64,000 nt of DNA from Marinibacterium anthonyi. Lineage in GTDB: Bacteria > Pseudomonadota > Alphaproteobacteria > Rhodobacterales > Rhodobacteraceae. The notes under the pieces were generated by a model. The model was given only the letters and a program-made list of their open reading frames with translations, did no database searches and was not told the DNA's origin. Position numbers and translations under genes: made by a program. Below, piece after piece: positions 54,072-62,849 of the stretch; the first letter of the stretch is position 1, and each line of letters opens with the position of its first letter. The stretch is from contig CP031585.1 of NCBI GenBank assembly GCA_003217735.2, positions 2,405,501-2,469,500 of the forward strand, in the 5' to 3' direction.

Positions 54072-55841
54072 ATGACGGAGAAACCCACTTTTACCGAAGA
54101 CATGCGCAAGGCCTGGGACGACGCGCATGACTTCGACCCGCGCGATCCGATGGCCGGTCTGACCGGCAGGGATCTGTCGGGTCCGAAACTGTCCCGCCGC
54201 ACCACGCTGCGCCTTCTGGCCGCCATGGGCACGCTGACCGCCGCCCACCTGGTGCCCGGCGCGACCCGCATGGCCTCGGCCGCCGAAGCCGGTGGCACGC
54301 TGAACTGCGGCTGGTCCGGGGTGACCGAGATCATCACGCTCGATCCGGCCAAGATCGACCAGGTGCTGCAGTTCCAGGTGACGTCGAACGTGCTGTCGGG
54401 GCTGATGCATATCGACAACGACCTGGTCGCCCAGGGCGACCTGGCCGAGGATTGGACCGTATCCGACGACGGGCTGGAATACACCTTCAAGCTGCGCGAG
54501 GGCGTGACCTTCCACAACGGCGATCCCTTCACCGCCGATGATGTGCTCTACACCTTCGAACGGTCTTCGAACCCCGAGATATCGATCCATTCCGGCAACC
54601 TGGCGAACGTCGATAAGCTCGAAAAGCTGGGCGATTACGAGGTGAAGTTCACGTTGAAGGCGCCGCAGGCCTCGTTCCTGGCCAAGACGCTGGAACGCGC
54701 TTCGGGCCGGGCGATGACCATTGTGTGCAAGGGCGCGCTGGACAGCATGGGCGATGCGGATTACGGGCTGGCCCCGGTCGGCACCGGGCCCTTCAAGATC
54801 GTCGACCACACGCTGGGTCAGGGCGTCGTGCTGGAGAAATTCGCCGATTATTACGACCCCGAGCGGCCCAAGCTGGACAAGGTCGTCATCAAGCCCATCG
54901 ACGGCGTCGAACCCATTGCCGCAGCACTGGAAGCGGGCGACATCCAGTACATTGGCGGCAACCCGATTGCGGCTCAGCTGATCGACCGGTTCAAGGAAAA
55001 TTCCGACCTGGTGGTCGACATCAAGCCCGGCCCCGGTTTTCAGTCGGTCTGGCTGAACCCCTGGCGCGATCCGATGAAGGTCACCGATTTCGACAAGCCC
55101 ATGGACGAGCTGATGCAGGACAAGGGCTTCATGGTGCGCCTGGCGCTGGCCAAGGCGCTGGATCGTGACACTTACGTCCAGCAGGCCCATTTCGGCTACG
55201 CGGTCCCCGGCTACGGGTCGGTCAACCCGGCCATGGCGTTCTATTACGACGAGGATATCGCCAACAAATCCCTGCAGGCCTTCGACCCCGAAGGCGCCAA
55301 GCAGTTGATGGCCGACGCCGGTTTTCCGGACGGCAAGGGGTTCCCGGAACTCGAACTGATCACCACGCCCTCGGGCAAGCGCAACGGGCTGGTCATCGCC
55401 AATATCTACAAGCAGGTGCTGGGGATCACGGTGAACGTCACGCCCAAGGAATTCTCGGTCGGGATCGAGGATTTCAACAACATGGAATTCGACATGCGCC
55501 TGGGCGGGTCGGGCGGCGACTATGACCCCGATGACGCGATCGTCGACTGGATGATCACCGACAGCAAGTTCAATGGCCGCACCCGCGACACGTCGAAATA
55601 CGCCTTCGGCTATTTCTCGAACGCCGAGGCCGACGCGCTGATCGAGGAACAATCCATCACCGCCGATCCCGAGAAGCGCAAACAGATGGTGCAGACCGCC
55701 AACCAGATCACGTCCGACCGGGTCGCCTGTGGCTTTCTCTATCACCCCGTCGACGTGCTTGTGTACCACAAGTCGGTGACCGTTCCGCCCGTCAGCCGCA
55801 TTCCCGGCCTGACCGACCTGGACCGGGTCACGCTGGGCTGA
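54072..55841 (+). CDS. ABC transporter substrate-binding protein (SBP family 5), Tat-exported
   Basis: A 589-residue periplasmic binding protein of the DppA/OppA class (family 5) that captures the substrate of the first importer. It has an unusual hydrophilic N-terminal extension of about 40 residues before the Tat-type signal (SRRTTLRLLAAMGTLTAAHL, Arg42-Arg43), so the folded protein is probably exported by Tat. Family motifs include LAEDWTVSDDGLEYTFKLREGVTFHNGDPFTADDV (read in pieces) and TGPFKIV. The ligand is unknown. Confidence 0.9.
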   Translation: MTEKPTFTEDMRKAWDDAHDFDPRDPMAGLTGRDLSGPKLSRRTTLRLLAAMGTLTAAHLVPGATRMASAAEAGGTLNCGWSGVTEIITLDPAKIDQVLQFQVTSNVLSGLMHIDNDLVAQGDLAEDWTVSDDGLEYTFKLREGVTFHNGDPFTADDVLYTFERSSNPEISIHSGNLANVDKLEKLGDYEVKFTLKAPQASFLAKTLERASGRAMTIVCKGALDSMGDADYGLAPVGTGPFKIVDHTLGQGVVLEKFADYYDPERPKLDKVVIKPIDGVEPIAAALEAGDIQYIGGNPIAAQLIDRFKENSDLVVDIKPGPGFQSVWLNPWRDPMKVTDFDKPMDELMQDKGFMVRLALAKALDRDTYVQQAHFGYAVPGYGSVNPAMAFYYDEDIANKSLQAFDPEGAKQLMADAGFPDGKGFPELELITTPSGKRNGLVIANIYKQVLGITVNVTPKEFSVGIEDFNNMEFDMRLGGSGGDYDPDDAIVDWMITDSKFNGRTRDTSKYAFGYFSNAEADALIEEQSITADPEKRKQMVQTANQITSDRVACGFLYHPVDVLVYHKSVTVPPVSRIPGLTDLDRVTLG

Positions 55842-55896
55842 TCCCCTGCCGGGGCGGTGACGCCCCGGCCTCCCTTCGACAGGAAAGGCGCGTTCC

Positions 55897-56844
55897 TTGA
55901 CAGGTTACATCCTTCGCCGGCTGCTTGGGTCCATCGTCGTCATGTGGGCGGTGGCGACGCTGGTCTTCTTCATGCTGCGCCTGGTGCCCGGGGATCCCAT
56001 TGCCGCCATGCTGGCCGACGCCGGCGGCCCCGAGGACATCGCCAGGATGCGCCACAACCTGGGCCTGGACCGGTCGGTGCTGGTGCAATACGGCATCTGG
56101 TTTATCAACATGTTACAAGGCGATCTTGGGTCATCGATCTATGGCAGCCGCATCGCCGTCACCACGATCCTGTCCGAAGCCATCCCGCGCACCCTGTCTC
56201 TGTCGCTGCTGTCCTTCGCCATTGCCATGATCATCGCCGTGCCAGCCGGGATCCTGTCTGCCACGCGGCGCAACACGATGACGGATCACACCGTATCCTT
56301 CCTGGCCTTCCTGGGGCTGTCGATGCCCGATTTCTGGCTGGCGATCCTGCTGATCATCGTCTTCGCCGCCAACCTGCAATGGCTGCCCGCCATCGGCTAC
56401 ACGCCGCTGGCCGAAGGGCTCTGGCCCTGGCTGCGCCACCTGATCCTGCCCGCCATCGCCATCGGCACGGCGTTCTCGGCCATCATCGCGCGGATGATCC
56501 GGTCCTCGCTGCTGGAAGTGCTGAAATCCGACTACATGCGCACCGCCCGCGCAAAGGGGCTGACGCCGTGGATGATCATGTTCGGCCATGCGCTGCCCAA
56601 TGCCATGATCCCGGTGATCACGGTCATCGGCATCGCCTTCGCGCTGCTGATCTCGGGCGCCGTGGTGGTGGAAAACGTGTTCGCGATCAAGGGCCTGGGC
56701 CGCGTTCTTATCGAAGGCATCCTGAACCGCGACTACCCGGTCGTGCAGGGCGCCGTGCTGGTCGTCTCGGCGATCTTCGTCTTCTCGAACCTCGTGGTCG
56801 ACCTGCTGTATGGCGTGATCGACCCGCGCATCCGGCTGAACTGA
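55897..56844 (+). CDS. ABC transporter permease (DppB-like)
   Basis: A 315-residue inner-membrane permease with the N-terminal MTGYILRRLLGSIVVMWAV typical of DppB/OppB and the EAA loop (YMRTARAKGLTPWMIMFGHALPNA). The start codon is TTG at 55897, supported by AGGAAAGG 9 nt upstream and by alignment of the N-terminus. It overlaps the next permease by one base (TGATG). Confidence 0.92.
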   Translation: MTGYILRRLLGSIVVMWAVATLVFFMLRLVPGDPIAAMLADAGGPEDIARMRHNLGLDRSVLVQYGIWFINMLQGDLGSSIYGSRIAVTTILSEAIPRTLSLSLLSFAIAMIIAVPAGILSATRRNTMTDHTVSFLAFLGLSMPDFWLAILLIIVFAANLQWLPAIGYTPLAEGLWPWLRHLILPAIAIGTAFSAIIARMIRSSLLEVLKSDYMRTARAKGLTPWMIMFGHALPNAMIPVITVIGIAFALLISGAVVVENVFAIKGLGRVLIEGILNRDYPVVQGAVLVVSAIFVFSNLVVDLLYGVIDPRIRLN

Positions 56845-57725
56845 TGACAGACCTGACCCAAGACCTTGCCACGCCGACGCCAAAGAAACGCCGCTCGCGC
56901 TTTGCCGCGACGCTGGCCCGCGACCGCAAGGCCCAGATCGGGTTGCTGGTGCTGGTGCTGTTCATCCTGGGCGCCGTATTCGCACCGTTGCTGGCGCCGT
57001 ACGACCCCAACGACATGACGCTGGACATGATGGGCGGACTGTCCTGGACCCACCTGATGGGCACCGACGACCTGGGCCGCGACCTGTTCAGCCGCATCCT
57101 TTACGGCGCGCGGGTGTCGCTGTTCATCGGCGTGTCCACCGTGGCCATCGCGCTGGTCATCGGCATCGTTCTGGGCCTGGTCGCCGGCTATTTCGGCGGC
57201 TGGCCCGACCTGATCATCATGCGCTACATCGACCTGCAGTGGGCCTTTCCGAACTTCATCATCGCGGTCTACCTGGTGGCCGTCTTCGGCACCGGCCTGC
57301 TGAACGTGATCGTGGCGCTGTCGCTGGCCTTCGTCGACGATTTCGCGCGCGTCGCCCGGTCGATGACCCTGACCCTGCGCGAGGAACAATATGTCGACGC
57401 GGCCCGCACGCTGGGCTTTTCCAAGGCGCGCACGCTTTTCATCCACATCCTGCCCAACGCCGTCGCCCCGATCATCGTGCAGGCCACGGTCAGCGTCTCC
57501 TACGCGATCCTGGGCGAGGCGAGCCTGTCGTTCCTGGGCCTTGGCGTCGATGCGATGACACCCACCTGGGGGCTGATCCTGGCGGACGGGCGGGGCTTCA
57601 TCACCCGGGCCTGGTGGCTGGGGGTCTTCCCGGGGCTGGCGATCATGCTGGTTGTGCTGGCGATCAACTTCGTCGGGGACTGGCTGCGCGACGCGCTGGA
57701 TGTGCGCCAGTCGGTGGATGGCTGA
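56844..57725 (+). CDS. ABC transporter permease (DppC-like)
   Basis: A 293-residue permease of the DppC/OppC branch with a cytoplasmic Lys/Arg-rich N-terminus, a first helix (IGLLVLVLFILGAVFAPLLAPYDP), the conserved GTDDLGRDLFSRILYGARVSL and the EAA loop (YVDAARTLGFSKARTLFIHILPN). It completes the first importer and is followed after 13 nt by the amidase gene. Confidence 0.92.
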   Translation: MTDLTQDLATPTPKKRRSRFAATLARDRKAQIGLLVLVLFILGAVFAPLLAPYDPNDMTLDMMGGLSWTHLMGTDDLGRDLFSRILYGARVSLFIGVSTVAIALVIGIVLGLVAGYFGGWPDLIIMRYIDLQWAFPNFIIAVYLVAVFGTGLLNVIVALSLAFVDDFARVARSMTLTLREEQYVDAARTLGFSKARTLFIHILPNAVAPIIVQATVSVSYAILGEASLSFLGLGVDAMTPTWGLILADGRGFITRAWWLGVFPGLAIMLVVLAINFVGDWLRDALDVRQSVDG

Positions 57726-57738
57726 GAGGAGACCGACC

Positions 57739-59379
57739 ATGGACATCACCGAAACCGATATCGAATCCGCCGAACGCCTGATGGGCCTGGCCTATACCGC
57801 CCGCGAACGGGCGCAGATGGCCGGCAATCTGGGTGGTCAGATCACCCTGGCCGTTGACCGTCGCAAGCTTGAGCTGGCGAACACGGTGCCCATGGCCTCG
57901 CGCTTCGATCCGCGGCTGCCGGGGTTCGTGATGCCCGTGGCCGACGGGGTGACCGGAACCATCTGCACCGATGCGCTGCCCGACAATGACGACGACATCG
58001 CCTTTGCCACCCTGCCACAACTTGGCGCCTGGATCGCCGCCGGGGCAATCACCAGCCGCCGCTTGACGCAGATCTACCTGGACCGCATCGCGCGCCTGAA
58101 CCCGCATCTGTACTGCTACGCCACCGTCACGCCCGACCTTGCCCTGGCCGAGGCCGACGCGATGGACGACTTGACGGCGGCGGGGATCTCTCTGGGGCCG
58201 CTGCACGGCATTCCCTACGGGCTGAAGGATCTTTTCGACACGACAGGCGTGACCACCGGCTGGGGGGCCGAACCCTTTCGCGACCGGATCCCCGACAGCG
58301 ACGCCCGCATCGTCACGCTGCTGCGCCAGGCCGGCGCGGTGCTGCTGGGCAAGACCACGCTGGGTGCGCTGGCCTACAACGACATCTGGTACGGCGGCAT
58401 CACCCGCAACCCGTTCAACACCGAAGAGGGATCGTCCGGCTCCTCCGCCGGCTCCGCCTCGGCCACGGCGGCCGGGCTTTGCGGGTTCTCCATCGGCACC
58501 GAAACGCTGGGGTCGATCACGTCGCCCAGCCAGCGCTGCGGTACAACCGGCCTGCGCCCGACGTTCGGGCGGGTCAGCCGGGCCGGGGGCATGGCTTTGT
58601 GCTGGTCGCTGGACAAGATCGGGCCGATCTGCCGGGGTGTCGAGGATACCGCGCTGGTTCTGGATGCGCTGAACGGGACGGATATCGACGACCGCTGCAC
58701 CATCGCGGCCCCCTTTGCCTTTGACGCGGCGAAGGGCATCGAAGGGCTGAAGGTCGGCTACCTTCCGGACGCCTTCGGCGAGGGCGCGACCAACATCGAC
58801 CACGCCGCATTGGCCGCCGCGAAGGACCTGGCCGACGTCCGGGAGGTGTCGCTGCCCGATCTGCCCTACGGGTCGCTGATGAACGTGGTCTATGCCGAGG
58901 CGGCGGCCGCCTTCGAACACCTCACGCTGACCGGGCTGGACGACACGCTGACCTGGCAGGACGACGGCGCCTGGCCCAACACCTTCCGCAAGGCGCGGTT
59001 CCTGTCGGCCGTCGATCACGTGCAGCTGGACCGGCTGCGGTACCTGGTGATGCAGGCTCTCGACGGGCTGTTTGACGACATCGACGTGCTGATCGGCCCG
59101 TTCATGACCGGCCCGATGCTGGTGGCGTCCAACTTCACCGGCCATCCCTGCCTGCACCTGCGGGCCGGGTTCCTGGACATCGGCACGCGCGGCACCGCTT
59201 CGCTGGGGGCCGGCAAACTGACCACCGGGTCCGTCGTGGAGGACGGCGCGACCCATCGGGTGCCGCAGGGCATCTCTCTCTGGGGACGGCTTTTCGAAGA
59301 AGGCACGATCCTCAATTTCGGACAGGCGCTCGAGGCGCGGCTTGCCGTGGCTGGCGAACGTCCCGTCCTTCCGGACTGA
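57739..59379 (+). CDS. Amidase-signature family hydrolase
   Basis: A 546-residue amidase. The Ser-cisSer-Lys triad is visible: Lys163 in GLKDLFDTTG, a Ser-rich loop EEGSSGSSAGSAS (cis-Ser near 233) and nucleophile Ser259 in ETLGSITSPS. It cleaves carboxylic amides to acid and ammonia, probably in the cytoplasm as no signal is seen. An N-terminal segment of about 90 residues precedes the core. The ATG at 57739 follows AGAGGAG. Its place between two importers suggests it acts on an imported amide. Confidence 0.92.
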   Translation: MDITETDIESAERLMGLAYTARERAQMAGNLGGQITLAVDRRKLELANTVPMASRFDPRLPGFVMPVADGVTGTICTDALPDNDDDIAFATLPQLGAWIAAGAITSRRLTQIYLDRIARLNPHLYCYATVTPDLALAEADAMDDLTAAGISLGPLHGIPYGLKDLFDTTGVTTGWGAEPFRDRIPDSDARIVTLLRQAGAVLLGKTTLGALAYNDIWYGGITRNPFNTEEGSSGSSAGSASATAAGLCGFSIGTETLGSITSPSQRCGTTGLRPTFGRVSRAGGMALCWSLDKIGPICRGVEDTALVLDALNGTDIDDRCTIAAPFAFDAAKGIEGLKVGYLPDAFGEGATNIDHAALAAAKDLADVREVSLPDLPYGSLMNVVYAEAAAAFEHLTLTGLDDTLTWQDDGAWPNTFRKARFLSAVDHVQLDRLRYLVMQALDGLFDDIDVLIGPFMTGPMLVASNFTGHPCLHLRAGFLDIGTRGTASLGAGKLTTGSVVEDGATHRVPQGISLWGRLFEEGTILNFGQALEARLAVAGERPVLPD

Positions 59380-59462
59380 TCCATAGACAAGAACCGCCCG
59401 ATGCGGGGCGGCATTCACAAGGGACCGAAAGGCCCGCCTTACGTCTGCAAGGAGAAAGATCC

Positions 59463-61007
59463 ATGAAGCGCAGAGACTTCCTCAAGTCCACGTCCGCCCT
59501 GATGGGTGGCACGATCCTCTATTCGATAACCGGCCCGGCGATGGCGCAATCCGACCCGGTGACCGGCGGCACGCTGATCTGGGGCCATTCCGAAACCACC
59601 CAGAACCTCGACATGCACCAGACCGGCACCGCGTCGACGGGCCGGGTGCTGCAGAATGTCCATTGTTCGATCGTGACGGTCGACAAGGATTTCAACGTCA
59701 TCCCCAACCTCGCCCAAAGCTTCGATCTGTCCGAAGACGGGCTGACCTACACCTTCAAGCTGCGCGATGACGTGGTGTTTCACAACGGGGCCAGGATGAC
59801 GTCGGCCGACGTGAAATATTCCTTCGAACGCTGCATGAACCCGGATACCGGGGCCGTCAACTTCGAGGTCTTCAACAGCGTCTCCGGCATCGACACGCCC
59901 GACGACCTGACCGTCATCGTCACCCTGTCGCAGGTCAACGCGCCGTTCCTGGCGCGGCTGGCGGAAAACGGGGCAGGGGTTGTCATGCCGGTGGACAGCG
60001 GCGACGTCCAGGGCACCACGCCCATCGGCTGCGGCCCCTTCAAGTTCGTGCGCCGCGAATTCGGCAACGAGGTCGAACTGGAACGCTTCGACGACTACTG
60101 GGAAGGCCCGGCCTATCTGGACAAGGTCATCGCCCGCGAGATCACCGAACCCACCGTGCGCCTGACCGGCCTGCGCACCGGGGAATTGCACATGATCAAC
60201 GACATCCCCGCCGACCGCATCGCCGAGATCGAAGGCGACGACAGCCTGCAGGTGGTGTCGTGGTTCCCGCTGAACTGGGATTTCGTGAACTTCAACCACG
60301 ACTTCGAACCCTTCAAGAACCCCAAGGTGCGCGAGGCCTTCGATTACATGATCGACAAGGAGGTCCTGCTGGAAGGCGCGCTGTGGGGGCAGGGCAAGAC
60401 CACCGCATCGCCCAGCTATCCGACCTCGGCCGCCTACAACAGTGACCTGACCCAGCGACCGCAGGACTTCGAAAAGGCCAAGGCTCTGCTGGCCGAGGCG
60501 GGCTATGGGCCGGGGGATCTGAGCGTCGTGTTCAAGGCGACGACGAACTATCCCTACCACATCGAATCCGCGCAGATCATGCTGGAATGGTTCCGCATGG
60601 CCGGGGTGAACGCCACCATTGAACAGCTGACATGGTCGGATTGGCTGAGCCAGGTCTGGGTCGACAAGGATTTCCAGATCTCGATGATGAACTTCTTCAC
60701 GCTGTGGGAATCCGATTTCCTGTATTATTCGCTGTGGAACAGCGAAGGCGCGTTCAACTACCGCAAGATATCCAACCCCGATATCGACGACCTGACGGCG
60801 CGGGCGCGGATCACGGTGGATGGGACCGAACGCGCGGCGATCTACAAGGAGGTCCAGCAGATCATCCACGATCAGACGCTGGACATCATCCTGTGGTTCC
60901 GCAACGGCAGCATCGGCGCGCAGCCCATTGTCATGGGGCTGGACACGATCGTCGAACCCAACGGATCGAACCTGAACTTCCACAAGGTCTGGCTGGCCCC
61001 GGCCTGA
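59463..61007 (+). CDS. ABC transporter substrate-binding protein (SBP family 5), second system
   Basis: A 514-residue periplasmic binding protein with a Tat-type signal at the very N-terminus (RRDFLKSTSALMGG; Arg3-Arg4) and an AMAQ cleavage site. Family 5 motifs are LAQSFDLSEDGLTYTFKLRDDVVFHNG (in pieces) and GCGPFKFV. The start follows AAGGAG. A hairpin with arms at 59394-59399 and 59406-59411 lies between the amidase stop and this gene and may adjust relative expression. Its ligand presumably resembles that of the first system but is unknown. Confidence 0.92.
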   Translation: MKRRDFLKSTSALMGGTILYSITGPAMAQSDPVTGGTLIWGHSETTQNLDMHQTGTASTGRVLQNVHCSIVTVDKDFNVIPNLAQSFDLSEDGLTYTFKLRDDVVFHNGARMTSADVKYSFERCMNPDTGAVNFEVFNSVSGIDTPDDLTVIVTLSQVNAPFLARLAENGAGVVMPVDSGDVQGTTPIGCGPFKFVRREFGNEVELERFDDYWEGPAYLDKVIAREITEPTVRLTGLRTGELHMINDIPADRIAEIEGDDSLQVVSWFPLNWDFVNFNHDFEPFKNPKVREAFDYMIDKEVLLEGALWGQGKTTASPSYPTSAAYNSDLTQRPQDFEKAKALLAEAGYGPGDLSVVFKATTNYPYHIESAQIMLEWFRMAGVNATIEQLTWSDWLSQVWVDKDFQISMMNFFTLWESDFLYYSLWNSEGAFNYRKISNPDIDDLTARARITVDGTERAAIYKEVQQIIHDQTLDIILWFRNGSIGAQPIVMGLDTIVEPNGSNLNFHKVWLAPA

Positions 61008-61077
61008 TCCACGGCCCGCTTGCCCGGGCCGTCCGCGCGGCCCGGGATCCCTCCCGTTCATCCAAGGCAGTCCCGGC

Positions 61078-62019
61078 GTGAGCACGATCCTCAACCGCGT
61101 CCTTTCCATGCTTCTGACATTGGTCCTGATCTCGGCCATCACCTTCGCGGTGACCAACATCCTGCCGGGCGACGTGGCGATGATGATCATGGGCACCCAG
61201 TCCAACCCCGAGGCGCTGGCCGGCCTGCGCGAAAGCCTGGGCCTGAACGACCCGCTTCTGGTGCAATACGGGCGCTGGATCGGTGGCATGCTGACCGGTG
61301 ACTGGGGCAATTCGCTGGTCTTCAAGGAACCCATCGCGCCGCTCCTGCTGCAGAAGATGACGGCCAGCGCGCTGCTGGTGGTGTTTTCCATGACGATCGC
61401 GCTGGCCTGTGCCGTGCCGCTGGGGGTCTGGGCGGCGGTGCACGCGAACAAGTGGCAGGACACGGCATCCAGTTCCGCGGCCCTGCTGGGTGTCAGCCTG
61501 CCCGATTTCTTCTGGGGCATCATGCTGATCCTGCTGTTTGCGCGGGGCTTGGGTTGGCTGCCGTCCTCGGGCTTTGTCGATCCTTCCGAAAACCTCGGGC
61601 TGGCGATCCGCCACGCGCTGCTGCCGTCGCTGGCATTGGGGCTGGGCCTGATGGCGCATCTGACGCGCATGACGCGCGCCACGATGACCGGGATCCTGAA
61701 CCAGGAATTCATCCGCGTGGCGCGGGCCAAGGGGTTGAACGAACGCACCGTGGTCTGGCGCTACGGGCTGGCCAATGCGGTTGGCCCGGTGATGACCGTG
61801 GCGGGGCTGCAGGTGGGGTACCTTTTCGGCTCGATCATCGTGATCGAGAGCCTCTTCAATTATACCGGCATGGGCTGGCTGACCTACCAGGCACTGCTGA
61901 ACCGCGACATCCCGCTGATCCAGTCGTCCGTCTTTGTCATCGCCGCCGTGGTGATGGTGGCCAACCTGGTCGTCGACATCCTTTACACGCTGATCGACCC
62001 ACGGATCCGCCTGTCATGA
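61078..62019 (+). CDS. ABC transporter permease (DppB-like), second system
   Basis: A 313-residue permease with the TM1/TM2 context LTLVLISAITFAVTNILPGD and the EAA loop FIRVARAKGLNERTVVWRYGLANA. It starts with GTG at 61078. It overlaps the next permease by 4 nt, forming the transmembrane channel with it. Confidence 0.92.
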   Translation: MSTILNRVLSMLLTLVLISAITFAVTNILPGDVAMMIMGTQSNPEALAGLRESLGLNDPLLVQYGRWIGGMLTGDWGNSLVFKEPIAPLLLQKMTASALLVVFSMTIALACAVPLGVWAAVHANKWQDTASSSAALLGVSLPDFFWGIMLILLFARGLGWLPSSGFVDPSENLGLAIRHALLPSLALGLGLMAHLTRMTRATMTGILNQEFIRVARAKGLNERTVVWRYGLANAVGPVMTVAGLQVGYLFGSIIVIESLFNYTGMGWLTYQALLNRDIPLIQSSVFVIAAVVMVANLVVDILYTLIDPRIRLS

Positions 62020-62849
62020 AGCTACCGCCCGCTTTCCGCAGCTCGAAGGGCCTGATCGGCGCTGTCCTGGTTGCGCTGATCCTTCTGGTCGCCATTTTTG
62101 CCCCGCTGGTGATCCCGGCCGATTTCGCCACCCAGATGGACATGCGGGCGCGGCTGTCGCCGCCGACACTGGGCCATCCGCTGGGCACCGACCAATTGGG
62201 GCGCGACCTGATGTACCGGGTGCTGCTGGGCACCCGCACGTCGATCTACATCGCCGTCACCGCCGTGCTGATGTCGATCGTGATCGGCCTGCCGCTGGGC
62301 CTGGTTTCCGGCTACGTGGGCAAGACGACCGACAACGTGCTGATGCGGCTGGTCGATACGCTGCTGGCCTTTCCGGCGCTGCTGCTGGCGCTGACGATCA
62401 GCGCGGTTCTGGGGCCGAACCTGCAGAACACGATCCTGGCCATCGGCATCGCCTTCACGCCCTTCCTCGCGCGCATCATCCGTGGCGAGACGCTGCGCGT
62501 CGCCCGGATGCCCTATGTCGAAGCCGGGCGTACCGCCGGCAATTCCGACACCCGGCTGATCCTGCGCCATATCCTGCCCAACATCATGCCGGCGGTGATC
62601 GTGCAATCCACCATCAGCCTGGCCTTCGCGATCCTGGCCGAAGCGGGGCTGTCGTTCCTGGGTCTTGGCACCCAGCCCCCCGATGCGTCCTGGGGTCTGA
62701 TGATCCAGGCCTCGCGCGACTACCTCGACCGCGCGCCCTGGACCGCGCTGGTGCCCGGCGCGGCCGTGGCGCTGACGGTGCTGGGGCTGAACATGTTCGG
62801 CGATGCGCTGCGCGACGCGCTGGATCCGCGCAGCAAGGGAGACGTGTGA
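62016..62849 (+). CDS. ABC transporter permease (DppC-like), second system
   Basis: A 277-residue permease of the DppC branch: first helix GAVLVALILLVAIFAPLVIP, conserved GTDQLGRDLMYRVLLGTRTS and EAA loop (YVEAGRTAGNSDTRLILRHILPN). It overlaps the following ATPase gene by one base. Confidence 0.92.
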   Translation: MKLPPAFRSSKGLIGAVLVALILLVAIFAPLVIPADFATQMDMRARLSPPTLGHPLGTDQLGRDLMYRVLLGTRTSIYIAVTAVLMSIVIGLPLGLVSGYVGKTTDNVLMRLVDTLLAFPALLLALTISAVLGPNLQNTILAIGIAFTPFLARIIRGETLRVARMPYVEAGRTAGNSDTRLILRHILPNIMPAVIVQSTISLAFAILAEAGLSFLGLGTQPPDASWGLMIQASRDYLDRAPWTALVPGAAVALTVLGLNMFGDALRDALDPRSKGDV

